Positions 54,149 to 62,385 of a DNA stretch of 64,000 bases are shown in pieces. The translations under genes and the position numbers were made by a program. Origin of the DNA: Caulobacter sp. Root1455. GTDB taxonomy: Bacteria; Pseudomonadota; Alphaproteobacteria; Caulobacterales; Caulobacteraceae. Position 1 is the stretch's first letter, and each line of letters begins with the position of its first letter. The notes under the pieces were generated by a model. That model was not told the DNA's origin. It made no database searches and worked only from the letters and a program-made list of their open reading frames with translations. The stretch spans positions 1 to 64,000 of the forward strand of contig NZ_LMFQ01000010.1 in the NCBI RefSeq assembly GCF_001426905.1, in the 5' to 3' direction.

Positions 54149-54553
54149 GTGCGTACCGGAGACCGTCCCTTGCAAATTCGAGATCTTGCCCGCCTCGCTC
54201 AACTCACCCCCCGTCAACTGCGCCGCTACGAACGCGAGGGCCTCATCCGCCCCGCCACGATCGCCCAAGGCCAACCCAGATACGCCGCCCAGACCGCCCC
54301 GCTCGCCCGGCGCATCAACGTCCTGGTCGACCTCGGCTTCACGACCGGAGAAATCCGTACCTTCCTCGACCGCATCGACGATCAGCCGTCCGAACACTGC
54401 GCGCCGATCAGCGATCTGCAGGGCCGCCGCATCGCCAAGATCGACGCGGTGATCGCCAAGCTCAAGGCCACCCGCGCCGAACTGGTCGGACTGCTGGTGA
54501 CCGACGAGGCGCTAGACGTCCAGCATCAGGCGACGGCCATCCGGCGTCAGTAG
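54149..54553 (+). CDS. MerR-family transcriptional regulator
   Basis: The 134-residue protein has the MerR HTH LQIRDLARLAQLTPRQLRRYEREGLIRPA and the following wing, then a helical dimerisation region with VIAKLKATRAELVGLL. Only one Cys (SEHCAP) is present, so metal sensing is unlikely. The start at 54149 is GTG. It is preceded by copy 1 of the leader repeat. The 3' end overlaps the small membrane-protein gene on the other strand. Confidence 0.8.
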   Translation: MRTGDRPLQIRDLARLAQLTPRQLRRYEREGLIRPATIAQGQPRYAAQTAPLARRINVLVDLGFTTGEIRTFLDRIDDQPSEHCAPISDLQGRRIAKIDAVIAKLKATRAELVGLLVTDEALDVQHQATAIRRQ

Positions 54554-54808
54554 GCCAAGCAAGGTGTCGTACTTCCAACTGGCCAGCGCGGCCAGGAACA
54601 CCGAAGCGCCTTGGTAGGCGTAAGCGTACCAAGGTAGCCCGCCCCGAAAGACCGCAAATCCGATGAAGGCCAGGGCACCCAGCACCACGTAGCCGCGCAG
54701 CACAAACTGCACGACGCCCCGGCAATAGAGCATCACGAAGAACGCCGCGTATCGCAGCCCCGTCACCATCGCGCGCAGAGCCGCGCGGCCTATGCCGTGA
54801 AGATCCAA
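54512..54808 (-). CDS. Small membrane protein downstream of parB
   Basis: The 98-residue protein has two or three hydrophobic helices (YAAFFVMLYCRGVVQFVL, YVVLGALAFIGFAVF and YQGASVFLAALASW). Its start directly abuts the parB stop codon, so it is probably part of the partition operon. The function is unknown to me. The last 42 bp overlap the end of merR. Confidence 0.6.
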   Translation of the reverse strand: MDLHGIGRAALRAMVTGLRYAAFFVMLYCRGVVQFVLRGYVVLGALAFIGFAVFRGGLPWYAYAYQGASVFLAALASWKYDTLLGLLTPDGRRLMLDV

Positions 54809-55768
54809 CTACGCGCTCCGTGCCCTCACCAGCCGAATGTCGGCCACGGCGGTCGGCTCGGTGGTGCCGCCATCGAAAGCCACCAGCGCCGTCTCCGGAT
54901 TGGGGCCGGGCTCCAAGAGCAGCCGCCCCGTGCGCCTGCCGACCTTCACGTCAAACCCGGCGAGCTTGCCTCTAGCACCGGACTTGGGCGCAATGCCGTC
55001 GGCCGGTGTTTCGGTTTGCACGTGCAAACTCCCTTCCCCTGCCCCGGCTTTCCCTGCTGCCTTGCCCTTAACCGACGCGGCGGCGGGGGTATCCTTCCCG
55101 CCCTTGGGCGCGGGCTTCAGCTCGGCCGCCAAGGCCACCGCCTCGCGCGTGGTGATCGTATCGCCGCGCTCACTCACGAGCGCCAGGGTGCAGGCAGCGT
55201 CGCGCTTCCAGGCGATGGACAGCTCGTAGAGCGTCCGCGCGCCCAGCTTCGACGCCAGGGCCTTCAGCTCGGGCGGCAGGTCCCGAAGCGCCGCATAGAT
55301 GGAGATGGCCTCCTTCGACCGACCAAGCTTTTCGCCGACCTGCTGCTGATTGAGCCCCAGGCCCATCAGACGGGCGACTGCCGTGGTCATCTCCTCGGTA
55401 TTGAGCGGCTCACGCTGGTCGTTCTCGATGACCTGGGCGGCCAGGATATCGACCTCGCTGGCGTTGCTGGTGGTGATCACCGCCGGGATCGTCGCAAGCC
55501 CGGCCAGCTGCGCGGCTCGGAAGCGGCGCGCGCCAAACCGGATCATGTAACCGGTCTCGTCCTTGGGGCGCACGGTGATGGGCTGAAGCACCGTGTGCTC
55601 GCGCATCGAGGCGGCGAGGTCGGCGAGTTGCCCGTCGTCGAAACCGGTGCGCGGATTGTTGGGGTCCTCGTAGATTTCCGACAGCGGCAGTTCTTTCAGG
55701 CGCGAGCCGTCCGGCTCTCCGCTGTCCTCGACCAGGCCGCCCACGAGCGCCGCGAAATTGGTGGTCAT
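54809..55768 (-). CDS. parB: ParB partition protein (CTP-switch type)
   Basis: The 319-residue protein has the ParB N-terminal domain: PLSEIYEDPNNPRTGFDDGQLADLAASM, the CTP-binding GARRFRAAQLAG and ENDQREPLN, then a HTH around LNQQQVGEKLGRSKEAISIYAALRDLP. A linker rich in Lys/Ala and a C-terminal beta-domain follow. It binds parS and spreads as a CTP-gated clamp. A parS-like palindrome lies inside its own gene at 55014-55029. It follows parA by 12 bp. Confidence 0.9.
   Translation of the reverse strand: MTTNFAALVGGLVEDSGEPDGSRLKELPLSEIYEDPNNPRTGFDDGQLADLAASMREHTVLQPITVRPKDETGYMIRFGARRFRAAQLAGLATIPAVITTSNASEVDILAAQVIENDQREPLNTEEMTTAVARLMGLGLNQQQVGEKLGRSKEAISIYAALRDLPPELKALASKLGARTLYELSIAWKRDAACTLALVSERGDTITTREAVALAAELKPAPKGGKDTPAAASVKGKAAGKAGAGEGSLHVQTETPADGIAPKSGARGKLAGFDVKVGRRTGRLLLEPGPNPETALVAFDGGTTEPTAVADIRLVRARSA
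55014..55029. promoter_or_regulatory. parS-like palindrome, copy 3 (inside parB)
   Basis: GTTTGCACGTGCAAAC, perfect, within the linker-coding part of parB, where it is translated as part of SLHVQT. A site kept inside a low-constraint linker suggests that the DNA sequence, not the peptide, is selected. Confidence 0.75.
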
Positions 55769-55780
55769 GGCGATGATCCT

Positions 55781-56545
55781 CTACGCGGCGACAGCGGCCG
55801 ACAGGCGGCCCTTGATGGTCCCGAGCACGCCGCGAATTTCCTTTGCGGCGTCTTGGGCGGCCTTCTTCTTGATCGTCCAGACCGGAGCCTTCAGGCTGAC
55901 GGCCTCGGCGTAGCCCTGGCGCTGGGTGAGCACGCCGTCGAACATCAGCGAGGTGCCGCCCTGGGTCAGGAGGGTCTTGAGGTTCTCGCGTTGGCGCGGC
56001 GAGGTGCTGACGAACCGCGAAGGCAGCAGGCCCAGGAAATCGATGCGTCGGCCGCCGCGCGCTTGGTCCTCGACCAGCTTGATTTGCTTGCGAAGCTTGC
56101 CGATGCCCAACAGCGAATAGTCTTCCAGATCGATGGGCGAGATCACCAGATCGGTGACCAGGAGGGCCGCGAAATTGCGACCGCCCCAGGTGGGCGGCGT
56201 ATCGATCACGCAGTAATCAAACTGGTCCTTCAGCGCGGCGAACCGCTTGGCCATCGCCGGGATGGCCTCGTTCAACAGCCCATCGACATTGTGCAGCTTG
56301 TCGTCTGCGCGCAGCACCGTCACGCCCGGCAGGCCTTTGAGCGTCAGGTCAGGACCGAAAAAGAGGGCGCTGCTTAAGCCCCCCTGACGCTCGGCGGCCA
56401 GGGTGTGGCTGGCGTTGGCCTGGGGGTCTAGGTCAACGAACAGAATGCGGGTCGCCGCTTCCTCGGCCAGGAACCACGCCAGATGGATCGCCAACATGGT
56501 CTTACCCACGCCGCCCTTCTGGTTGTTCACGACGATGGTTTTCAT
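55781..56545 (-). CDS. parA: ParA partition ATPase
   Basis: The 254-residue protein has the deviant Walker A motif NNQKGGVGKTMLAIHL at the N-terminus, FVDLDPQANAS and VIDTPPTWGG. It lacks an N-terminal HTH, so autoregulation is probably by the RHH protein encoded just upstream. It moves plasmid copies over the nucleoid together with ParB. The start overlaps the RHH gene by ATGA. Confidence 0.94.
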   Translation of the reverse strand: MKTIVVNNQKGGVGKTMLAIHLAWFLAEEAATRILFVDLDPQANASHTLAAERQGGLSSALFFGPDLTLKGLPGVTVLRADDKLHNVDGLLNEAIPAMAKRFAALKDQFDYCVIDTPPTWGGRNFAALLVTDLVISPIDLEDYSLLGIGKLRKQIKLVEDQARGGRRIDFLGLLPSRFVSTSPRQRENLKTLLTQGGTSLMFDGVLTQRQGYAEAVSLKAPVWTIKKKAAQDAAKEIRGVLGTIKGRLSAAVAA

Positions 56546-56751
56546 GCGCTTTTCTTCCTGCCCGAACGCTCGGGGCGCCGATCAGCCAGCTCGTGGTCGT
56601 TGACGGTGAAGCCTGCCGCCTTCAGGGCCCTAAGCACGATCACACGCAGGGTCACGCCCTGTTCGGCGGCCTGCTTCTTCAGCTCGTCGCGAAGCGCCGT
56701 TGGGACCTTCATGTTCAACATGGACTCGCCAGCCTCGTCGCTCACTTCCAT
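56542..56751 (-). CDS. Ribbon-helix-helix protein of the par operon
   Basis: The 69-residue protein has an RHH core LNMKVPTALRDELKKQAAEQGVTLRVIVLRALKAAG followed by a basic tail. It is the first gene of the parA-parB operon and overlaps parA by four bases. It is the likely repressor of the operon. Confidence 0.75.
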   Translation of the reverse strand: MEVSDEAGESMLNMKVPTALRDELKKQAAEQGVTLRVIVLRALKAAGFTVNDHELADRRPERSGRKKSA

Positions 56752-56831
56752 GCCTTGCTAAACCCCCAAGACCGCGCCGCCGAAGGCGGCCGAGTCGTTG
56801 TGATTCAGCATAGTCAAAAGATAAAGAGGTT

Positions 56832-56957
56832 TCAGCCGTCATCGCGGCGGTCCTCCTGATTTTCTCGCCAGAGCAGCCAAGCGCCCTGGTCATCGGGCGG
56901 GCGGGAAACCCGCCCGACCAGGGCCAGGGCAATGAACACCATTAGGGCGACAAGCAT
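56832..56957 (-). CDS. Small membrane peptide (41 residues)
   Basis: ATG 56957 has a strong ribosome site, GGAGG, 8 nt upstream. The peptide MLVALMVFIALALVGRVSRP is one membrane helix followed by a charged tail (LLWRENQEDRRDDG). It starts 28 bp behind the stop of the ArdC-like gene and so is probably co-transcribed with it. The function is unknown; it has the look of a small accessory or toxin-like membrane peptide. Confidence 0.6.
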   Translation of the reverse strand: MLVALMVFIALALVGRVSRPPDDQGAWLLWRENQEDRRDDG

Positions 56958-56985
56958 TTGTCGATCCTCCAGCAAGGGCGGCCGC

Positions 56986-57972
56986 CTAAGCGGCCGCCTC
57001 CTGAGCGCTGGCGCCATCAGCATCGGCTAGGGCCGCGCCGGGTTGGTAGCTCTCCAACAGATCGACGGCGCGCTGGGCATGGCCTGCGGCTGTGAAGATG
57101 AACCGCTTGTCGTCCTTCAGCACCTTGAGCCACGAGCCGATATAGGCCGCATGGTCTTCGATGTGGGAGGGGCGAAGGCCCAGGATCGCGCCGACGAACG
57201 CCGCGCCGAGTTCCGCGCAACATTCCTCCTTGGCGTACCCCTCATCGCCGAACGCCTTGCGGCCAAAGTCACGGTCCAGGCGGGACGGATGGCGTGTCCA
57301 ATGAACAAGCTCATGGGCCAGGGTCGCCGCATGAAGCTCGGCGTCGTTGAAAAGCTCGAGCGGTGGCATGTGGATGTCGTCCGTGCTGATCCGGTAGAAA
57401 GCCCCGTCCCCGCCGTTGATGACCTTGGCCGGAATGTTGGCGAAGAACGCATCGGCCGCCGCGAGCCGCTCGGGAAGGGGACCGGGCAGGGCCTCTTTGA
57501 CGGCGAAGCGCTCGGGCAGGCCATCGATCTGCTCGCTGTTGAATACGGTGTAGGCCTTCAGCCATCGGCGAACGGTTGCGCCGTCTTCCCCGTCGCCTTG
57601 GTGCGGCGCATCCTGGTCGCCGAATACGCTCTGTCCGGCTTTCACGACCTTGCTGCCGCGCTCGCCCTTGCGGACCGATCCGCCCAGTTCCAGCGCCTGC
57701 TGAAAGGTCATCCAGTAGGGGGATACAAAACCGCGCTCTTGGCTGGCGCCCCACAGCATCACGACATTGATCCCGCGATAGGGCTCGCCGTTAAACCGCA
57801 GGGGGCGAATCGGCCCGCCCGCTGAGCGCCAGGGCTGCTCCCACGGCTTGGTCCCGACCTCTAGCGCCTTGATGATCTGGTCGGTGACGTGTTGATGGAT
57901 GTCGAAGCGCTCGGCCGCCGCGGCCTTGGCGGCGACGGTCTTGCGGCTCTTGGAGGTGGGGGCTTTGGTCAT
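56986..57972 (-). CDS. ardC: ArdC-like antirestriction protein
   Basis: The 328-residue protein has the N-terminal ssDNA-binding domain (HVTDQIIKALEVGTKPWEQPWR, PYRGINVVMLW) and a zincin-type C-terminal domain with HELVHWT (HExxH) and a third ligand region in YAKEECCAELGAAFVG. ArdC proteins protect incoming single-stranded plasmid DNA from restriction. The gene is transcribed away from copy 2 of the leader repeat, about 130 bp upstream. Confidence 0.9.
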   Translation of the reverse strand: MTKAPTSKSRKTVAAKAAAAERFDIHQHVTDQIIKALEVGTKPWEQPWRSAGGPIRPLRFNGEPYRGINVVMLWGASQERGFVSPYWMTFQQALELGGSVRKGERGSKVVKAGQSVFGDQDAPHQGDGEDGATVRRWLKAYTVFNSEQIDGLPERFAVKEALPGPLPERLAAADAFFANIPAKVINGGDGAFYRISTDDIHMPPLELFNDAELHAATLAHELVHWTRHPSRLDRDFGRKAFGDEGYAKEECCAELGAAFVGAILGLRPSHIEDHAAYIGSWLKVLKDDKRFIFTAAGHAQRAVDLLESYQPGAALADADGASAQEAAA

Positions 57973-58111
57973 TTCCGGGCTCCGTCTCTAAGGCTCAAGA
58001 ATACATCTTTATGTTTTCTACGGCTAGAAGATAAAGATGTTTTCTTCCCCTTTGTCGGCTTGGGTTGGCTCGCTTCTTTCGCGATCCAACCGGCTAGGCC
58101 GGCGCCAATGA

Positions 58112-58250
58112 GCCGGGGGTAGCAAAGGGGCGACCGGGGAGGGGGAGGGGGATCGCCCGACCTGCACGACCAACGGGAGGAAGGTTGGGGACACCCTCGC
58201 CCCGGGTCGAAGACTTTACCGCCCCGCGCGAGCGGGCAAGGCCCCTTAGC
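58112..58250 (-). repeat. Backbone leader repeat, copy 2 (upstream of ardC)
   Basis: Read on the minus strand, the copy starts GGCTAAGGGGC and contains CCCCAACCTTCC, GTGCAGGTCGGGCGATCCCC and TTTGCTACCCCCG. The 3' stem region (GGCGGGCAGGGG) seen in copies 1, 3 and 4 is missing or diverged. Confidence 0.8.
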
Positions 58251-58299
58251 CAGACGAATGCAAGGAGTGCGGGCCGCAGGCCCGCGCCGCTTCGCGCGG

Positions 58300-58315
58300 G
58301 TTTGCACGTGCAAAC
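58300..58315. promoter_or_regulatory. parS-like palindrome, copy 4
   Basis: GTTTGCACGTGCAAAC, perfect, between the ardC leader and the end of the large ParB-like gene, 32 bp from copy 5. Confidence 0.75.
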
Positions 58316-58346
58316 TTGTGCCCGACATCCAGAAAGCAGAGAGCCG

Positions 58347-58362
58347 GTTTGCACGTACAAAC
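58347..58362. promoter_or_regulatory. parS-like palindrome, copy 5 in an extended dyad
   Basis: GTTTGCACGTACAAAC has one mismatch in the core but lies within a longer inverted repeat: GAGCCGGTTTG and CAAACCGGCTC flank the ACGT centre (58341-58368). Such extension could also form a terminator stem for the convergent gene. Confidence 0.65.
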
Positions 58363-58409
58363 CGGCTCCAGGAGAAGGGCGCCGGGGCACCAAGCCCCGG
58401 CGTTAGAGA

Positions 58410-60401
58410 CTATTCGGCCGCCATCGGGACCTCGCCTTCATCCCACGGCGCGCTTTCGTCCAGATCGCCTTCGCCCTCGGCGTCAAAGGCCTCGTCTTCC
58501 AAGACGTCCTCGTCCTGGACGATGTCACGCGGACGCAAGAGGGTCGGCAGCCAGCCCTTGCCGTCCAGACGTCGCTCGGCTTCAGCCGCCAGCTCCTGCT
58601 TCTTCAGGTTGGCGATGTTCTCAGCCGCCTGGGCGGTCGTCGCCTCCTCCACCGCCGCGACGATCAGCGACTTGGACACCCGGCCAAAATAGCCTTGCGC
58701 CGTCGGGGCCCACCATTGGGTCATGTCCAGACCCAGAGCCTTGGCCAGATGATCGGAGGCTACCTGACGAGCGCTGTTCTCGCGATCGAACGGCTGCTTG
58801 ACCGCATCGACCATCTGAGACGCCGCGTAGGCGACAAGCTCCATGAGCTGATCGGGCTCGCGCGCCATGAGGAACGACCACAGGTCCGCGTGGCTGGTCG
58901 GCAGCAGCAGCATCATCCGACCTTGAACGTGCTTGAGCGCCTCACCCGCCTTGCTGGCCTCGAACCCCTGGGCATGTTTGCGCGGATGATTGGCCGACAG
59001 ATCGGCCCGAAGCTCGATGGTCGAGGCGGGCGCCGAGCGATGCCCCGCGCCATAGTGGGTCAGCAGCAGTAGGGAATGGACGACGGCGACGAAGGCCACG
59101 TCATGACGCTCGATCAAGGCCGCGCGCAACGCCGCCGTCCGGTGGGCGGTAAGGTCCAGCACCAGCTTGTCGGGCAGGGCGCCAGCGGGCTTCTTGGCCC
59201 GTTCGCGAGTGATGGACGAACCGCCCTGCGTCGCCTTGCCGTCCAGTTTGCGCAGCGCCTTGGTATCGGCGCCCGGCTTGGCGCAACCCCGCTCGATCCG
59301 AAGCGAGCCGTCGTCGGCAATGGTCACGATGGCGCCGGTGATCGCCCTGACCTCGGGCGCATACACCTCCTCGCCGGAGCTTTCCAAGGCGTATAGGCGA
59401 TCTTCAATCGCGCTCACGCGCTCCATGGTCTGGTCGGTCTGGGGGTCCACCGCCTCCAATATCTGCATTTCGCTCGTCAGCAGCCCGATCTCGCCGAGCG
59501 CCTCGGGCGTCAAGGGCGCCACCGTAGGGTAGGCCCGGCCGTAGCTCTGCGATTGGCTGTAGTCGAAGCTCAAGGTGGTTTCGACCCATGCCCAGCCTTC
59601 CGGCCGCAATGCCTTTGCCTCGGCTTCTAGCGCCTCGCTCGCCAGCTTTTCCAGCAGCGTCAGGTCGGTGATGTACCCAGCGTCATCGGCTTGGGCGAAG
59701 AGGTCCTGACTGACCTCGCCCCCGGCCGCGCGATAGGCATCCAGACCCACGAACTTGGCTGTGGCGTTGTTCTGACTGTTGACCCGCCCGCCGACCAGAC
59801 GCTGCTTGACGCGGTAGGCCTGACGGTCGTGTTCGGGGAAGTCGAAATAGGCCGCTTCCTGGGCCGCCTGATCGTCGGTCAGGGTAAAGGCCGCCATGTG
59901 ATCCAGATTGATCTCATCGGCGCGAAACAGCGTCATGAGGCGCGGCGAGACCGTGGCCAGCTTCAACCGACGCTCGACGATCCGAGGCGCGATCGAATAG
60001 CGCTCTGCGATCTCCGAGACGGTCTTTCCAGTTTGGCTGAGGGCATGGAAGGCGGCGAACTGGTCAGCCGGGTGCGGAGCCAGCCGCACGGCGTTCTCGG
60101 CGATGCTTTCCTCCAACGCAGCCGTCTCGTCAGCGCAGACCACGCAAAGAACCGGGAACGAGCGAGGGATGTCCTTGCGCTGGGCCAAGACGTTCAACGC
60201 CCGCAGACGCCGCCCGCCGACATGAACCTCGAACTTGCCCGTGGCCTTGCCGTTCTGCTGCTGGGCGGTGACTCGCAGGTTTTGCAGCACGGTCTTGGTA
60301 GCGCCGATGTCGGCTACTAGATCGCCGATCTCCACCTCGCCTTGGCGCATGTTGTTGGGCGACAGGACCAGCTTGGAGAGTTGGATTTCACGAACGGTCA
60401 T
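58410..60401 (-). CDS. Large ParB/Spo0J-like plasmid protein
   Basis: The 663-residue protein has a ParB-type N-terminal domain (IQLSKLVLSPNNMRQGEVEIGDLVADI, EVHVGGRRLRALNVL, ESIAENAVRLAPHPADQFAAF) and a HTH with KTVSEIAERYSIAPRIVERRLKLA. A long C-terminal region (about 200-640) and an acidic tail follow. I chose ATG 60401 with GGAG upstream. Large ParB-like proteins of this size are common on alphaproteobacterial plasmids; their role is not settled. It is separate from the parA-parB operon. Copy 3 of the leader repeat is directly upstream. Confidence 0.85.
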   Translation of the reverse strand: MTVREIQLSKLVLSPNNMRQGEVEIGDLVADIGATKTVLQNLRVTAQQQNGKATGKFEVHVGGRRLRALNVLAQRKDIPRSFPVLCVVCADETAALEESIAENAVRLAPHPADQFAAFHALSQTGKTVSEIAERYSIAPRIVERRLKLATVSPRLMTLFRADEINLDHMAAFTLTDDQAAQEAAYFDFPEHDRQAYRVKQRLVGGRVNSQNNATAKFVGLDAYRAAGGEVSQDLFAQADDAGYITDLTLLEKLASEALEAEAKALRPEGWAWVETTLSFDYSQSQSYGRAYPTVAPLTPEALGEIGLLTSEMQILEAVDPQTDQTMERVSAIEDRLYALESSGEEVYAPEVRAITGAIVTIADDGSLRIERGCAKPGADTKALRKLDGKATQGGSSITRERAKKPAGALPDKLVLDLTAHRTAALRAALIERHDVAFVAVVHSLLLLTHYGAGHRSAPASTIELRADLSANHPRKHAQGFEASKAGEALKHVQGRMMLLLPTSHADLWSFLMAREPDQLMELVAYAASQMVDAVKQPFDRENSARQVASDHLAKALGLDMTQWWAPTAQGYFGRVSKSLIVAAVEEATTAQAAENIANLKKQELAAEAERRLDGKGWLPTLLRPRDIVQDEDVLEDEAFDAEGEGDLDESAPWDEGEVPMAAE

Positions 60402-60446
60402 CGGTTGAACTCCGTCTTGGGGTTGGGGTCGATGCTTTGCGCATCT

Positions 60447-60615
60447 ACCCCTGCCCGCCGGCGAGGCTGGGGGTAGCAACTGGGGGGCGGACGGGGGGAG
60501 GGGGATCACCCGGCCTGCACTGAGCGCAGCGAGGGAAGGTTGGGGACACCCCCCGTCCGGTCGGAGCGCAGCGCAGACTTTACCCCCCGGGCGCGAGGGG
60601 CGACCGCCCCTTAGC
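60447..60615 (-). repeat. Backbone leader repeat, copy 3 (upstream of the large ParB-like gene)
   Basis: On the minus strand it runs TTGCTAAGGGGC, CCCCAACCTTCC, GTGCAGGCCGGGTGATCCCC, TTGCTACCCCCA and CGGCGGGCAGGGGT. A small stem GATGC/GCATC follows at 60431-60445, about 30 bp before the ATG. Confidence 0.85.
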
Positions 60616-60787
60616 AACACGCCACGCCGCGTGGCCAGCGTTCGATCAGTCTCGCCAAGCGAGACGCAAAGCCGACTACCGCAAGGAATCCGCCACGCCC
60701 CGCGCCCGCCAGGGGCTTGGAACGCAAGCGTCGCCGTGGCATTCTTGGCTTGATCGCACCGAGTGGCTCTGAGGGCTCCGCCGACCA

Positions 60788-61009
60788 ATGCGTGACGACG
60801 CCTACACCTTCCTTGAAAACTCCACGGCCGGCGCGACGCTCTTCATGGACGTCGCCGCCTTCGGAAGTGACGACCAGGCGCGAAGGCATGCCCTAGCCCT
60901 GTTGGGCCAGCACGACAGCGCCGACATCGTCGAGGTTTGGCGCGCCGCGAACCTAATCGGCCAGATCCCTCGCCCAGACCCGGCGGGGCCTGCCGCCGTA
61001 GGCGGCTAG
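60788..61009 (+). CDS. Small hypothetical protein
   Basis: The 73-residue frame (ATG 60788) includes GATLFMDVAAFGSDDQARRHALALLGQHDSADIVEVWRAANLI. The composition (VEVWR, LLGQHDSA) resembles small Caulobacterales proteins of unknown role. No clear ribosome site is seen. It is divergent from the large ParB-like gene. Confidence 0.5.
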   Translation: MRDDAYTFLENSTAGATLFMDVAAFGSDDQARRHALALLGQHDSADIVEVWRAANLIGQIPRPDPAGPAAVGG

Positions 61010-61054
61010 CAAGCTCCAGGCTTGCAGGCGCTCCGCGCCGCCCCGCATCCCAAA

Positions 61055-61070
61055 GTTTGCACGTGCAAAC
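61055..61070. promoter_or_regulatory. parS-like palindrome, copy 6
   Basis: GTTTGCACGTGCAAAC, perfect, between the small plus-strand gene and the end of the fic gene. Confidence 0.75.
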
Positions 61071-61206
61071 TCAGCGCGACCTAAACGGCCACAACTCCAC
61101 CGCGCGCGGCGGCAGCTTAAGTCGCTGCCGCCTTGGCGGTCTTCGCTTGCTCTGTGGGGGAGCCGCTCAGCCCGCCATCCCCGTGGATTTCTGGCCCAGG
61201 CGGAGT

Positions 61207-62118
61207 CTAGCGGTCTTTGTCGGAAGGGGAGGGGGCCTGGTCCTGCGAGGCGTTGCGCCACGCCTGCTCCTTGCTGACCTCGACAATGGCGCGTCCGGCT
61301 CGCAAATGCTCGGCCATCTGGTGGCGGGCCTTGTCCAGCAAACGAGCCTGCGCATCAGTGTCATGGGCCATGGCGCTGCCGACGACGGCGGCGATCTTGT
61401 CCAGGTTCGCCCACGCCGCCTGAAAACTTCCATCGCCGCTGGCCAAGGCCGCCTCACGGCTCATCGCTAGAAACTGCGCGGCCCGTTCAGGGCCGCGACC
61501 GCTTTCGACCAGCTGTAAGGTCTGGATCCGCGCCAGGATCAATTCGGCCATCGGGGCGGTGTTGGCGGCCTCGAACCCGATGCGCGAAGCCTCATACCAA
61601 GCCGCCTGGTCCTCGGGCCGGATCTTGAATTCAAAGCCGGCCCGTTCGGCCACCCCGCCCAGCCACACACGCTGGGCGCGGCCATTGCCTTCGATGAAGG
61701 GGTGGGCGGCATTGATCTCGGTGATGAACTCGGCTGCCTGCGTCGCGAAGGCCTCCGCGCCTAGTCCCTTCAACTCGCCGGCCGCACGGAAGGCCGCGAA
61801 CTGCTTTTCCATCCAGGGGCCGATCTGCTCGGGCGGCGCGAACGGGGTGGGGCCGCGACCCGTCGTATAGGTTCGCTCCTGCCCGGCCCACGCATAGAGG
61901 TCCTGAAAGAGATGGTGGTGGATCGCCTTGAACCCGGCATAGGTCGGCTCGGCTGCCGCAGCAGGCATGCCTTCTTCGATCCGCGTATCGGTGAAAAGGC
62001 GCTCAGCCGCATCGAGCGAGGCCGCGTCGCGCAGGCCAAGCTCGTTTACGAGAACGCGGCTGTCTGGGTAGAAAACCCGCTCGAACGCGGCGCGCTCGGC
62101 CGCCTTTCGGTCGCTCAC
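61207..62118 (-). CDS. Fic-family AMP-transferase (toxin)
   Basis: The 303-residue protein has the full active motif HPFIEGNGRAQR (HPFx[D/E]GNGRxxR) at about residues 139-150 and the flap region TYTTGRGPTPFAPPEQI. Fic enzymes transfer AMP from ATP onto a target protein hydroxyl; plasmid FicT-type members act as toxins. The small gene upstream overlaps its start and encodes the probable antitoxin. A long helical tail follows the Fic domain. Confidence 0.9.
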   Translation of the reverse strand: MSDRKAAERAAFERVFYPDSRVLVNELGLRDAASLDAAERLFTDTRIEEGMPAAAAEPTYAGFKAIHHHLFQDLYAWAGQERTYTTGRGPTPFAPPEQIGPWMEKQFAAFRAAGELKGLGAEAFATQAAEFITEINAAHPFIEGNGRAQRVWLGGVAERAGFEFKIRPEDQAAWYEASRIGFEAANTAPMAELILARIQTLQLVESGRGPERAAQFLAMSREAALASGDGSFQAAWANLDKIAAVVGSAMAHDTDAQARLLDKARHQMAEHLRAGRAIVEVSKEQAWRNASQDQAPSPSDKDR

Positions 62119-62309
62119 TAAGCCTTCTGGGCGAAGTAGCCGCGCAGGGCGTCACGCTTTTGGGCAGGGGTTTTGCCCTCGGCGTCCAGGCGCGCCATCA
62201 GCTGGTCGGCCTGCGGATCGCGGCGCACGCCCTCGATGTCGTTGTTGGCGCTCATCTGCTCGCGGCGCCAAGCCACGTCTGCGGGGTCGGATGAGGACCA
62301 ACGGCCCAT
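62118..62309 (-). CDS. FicA/VbhA-like antitoxin
   Basis: The 63-residue protein aligns with VbhA-type antitoxins: WRREQMSANNDIEGVRRDPQADQLMARLDAEGK. The inhibitory motif of that group is (S/T)xxxE(G/N); here it reads NxxxEG (N-N-D-I-E-G), with Asn in place of Ser/Thr. The glutamate that blocks the ATP site in Fic is kept. It lies directly upstream of fic and overlaps its start. Confidence 0.75.
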   Translation of the reverse strand: MGRWSSSDPADVAWRREQMSANNDIEGVRRDPQADQLMARLDAEGKTPAQKRDALRGYFAQKA

Positions 62310-62385
62310 GGCGAAACTCCTTCGAACGCCCTCAATATAGCATCGGGAAGGGGAGGGGGCCAGTCCAGGAGACTGGCCCGCCCGG

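Noticed and set aside
54037..54666. 209-codon plus-strand frame over merR
   Set aside because: It is a shifted frame of merR that is extremely Arg/Pro-rich; the MerR HTH is in another frame.
60937..61470. 177-codon plus-strand frame opposite the end of fic
   Set aside because: Antisense shadow of the fic gene and the intergenic parS-like site; no protein signature.
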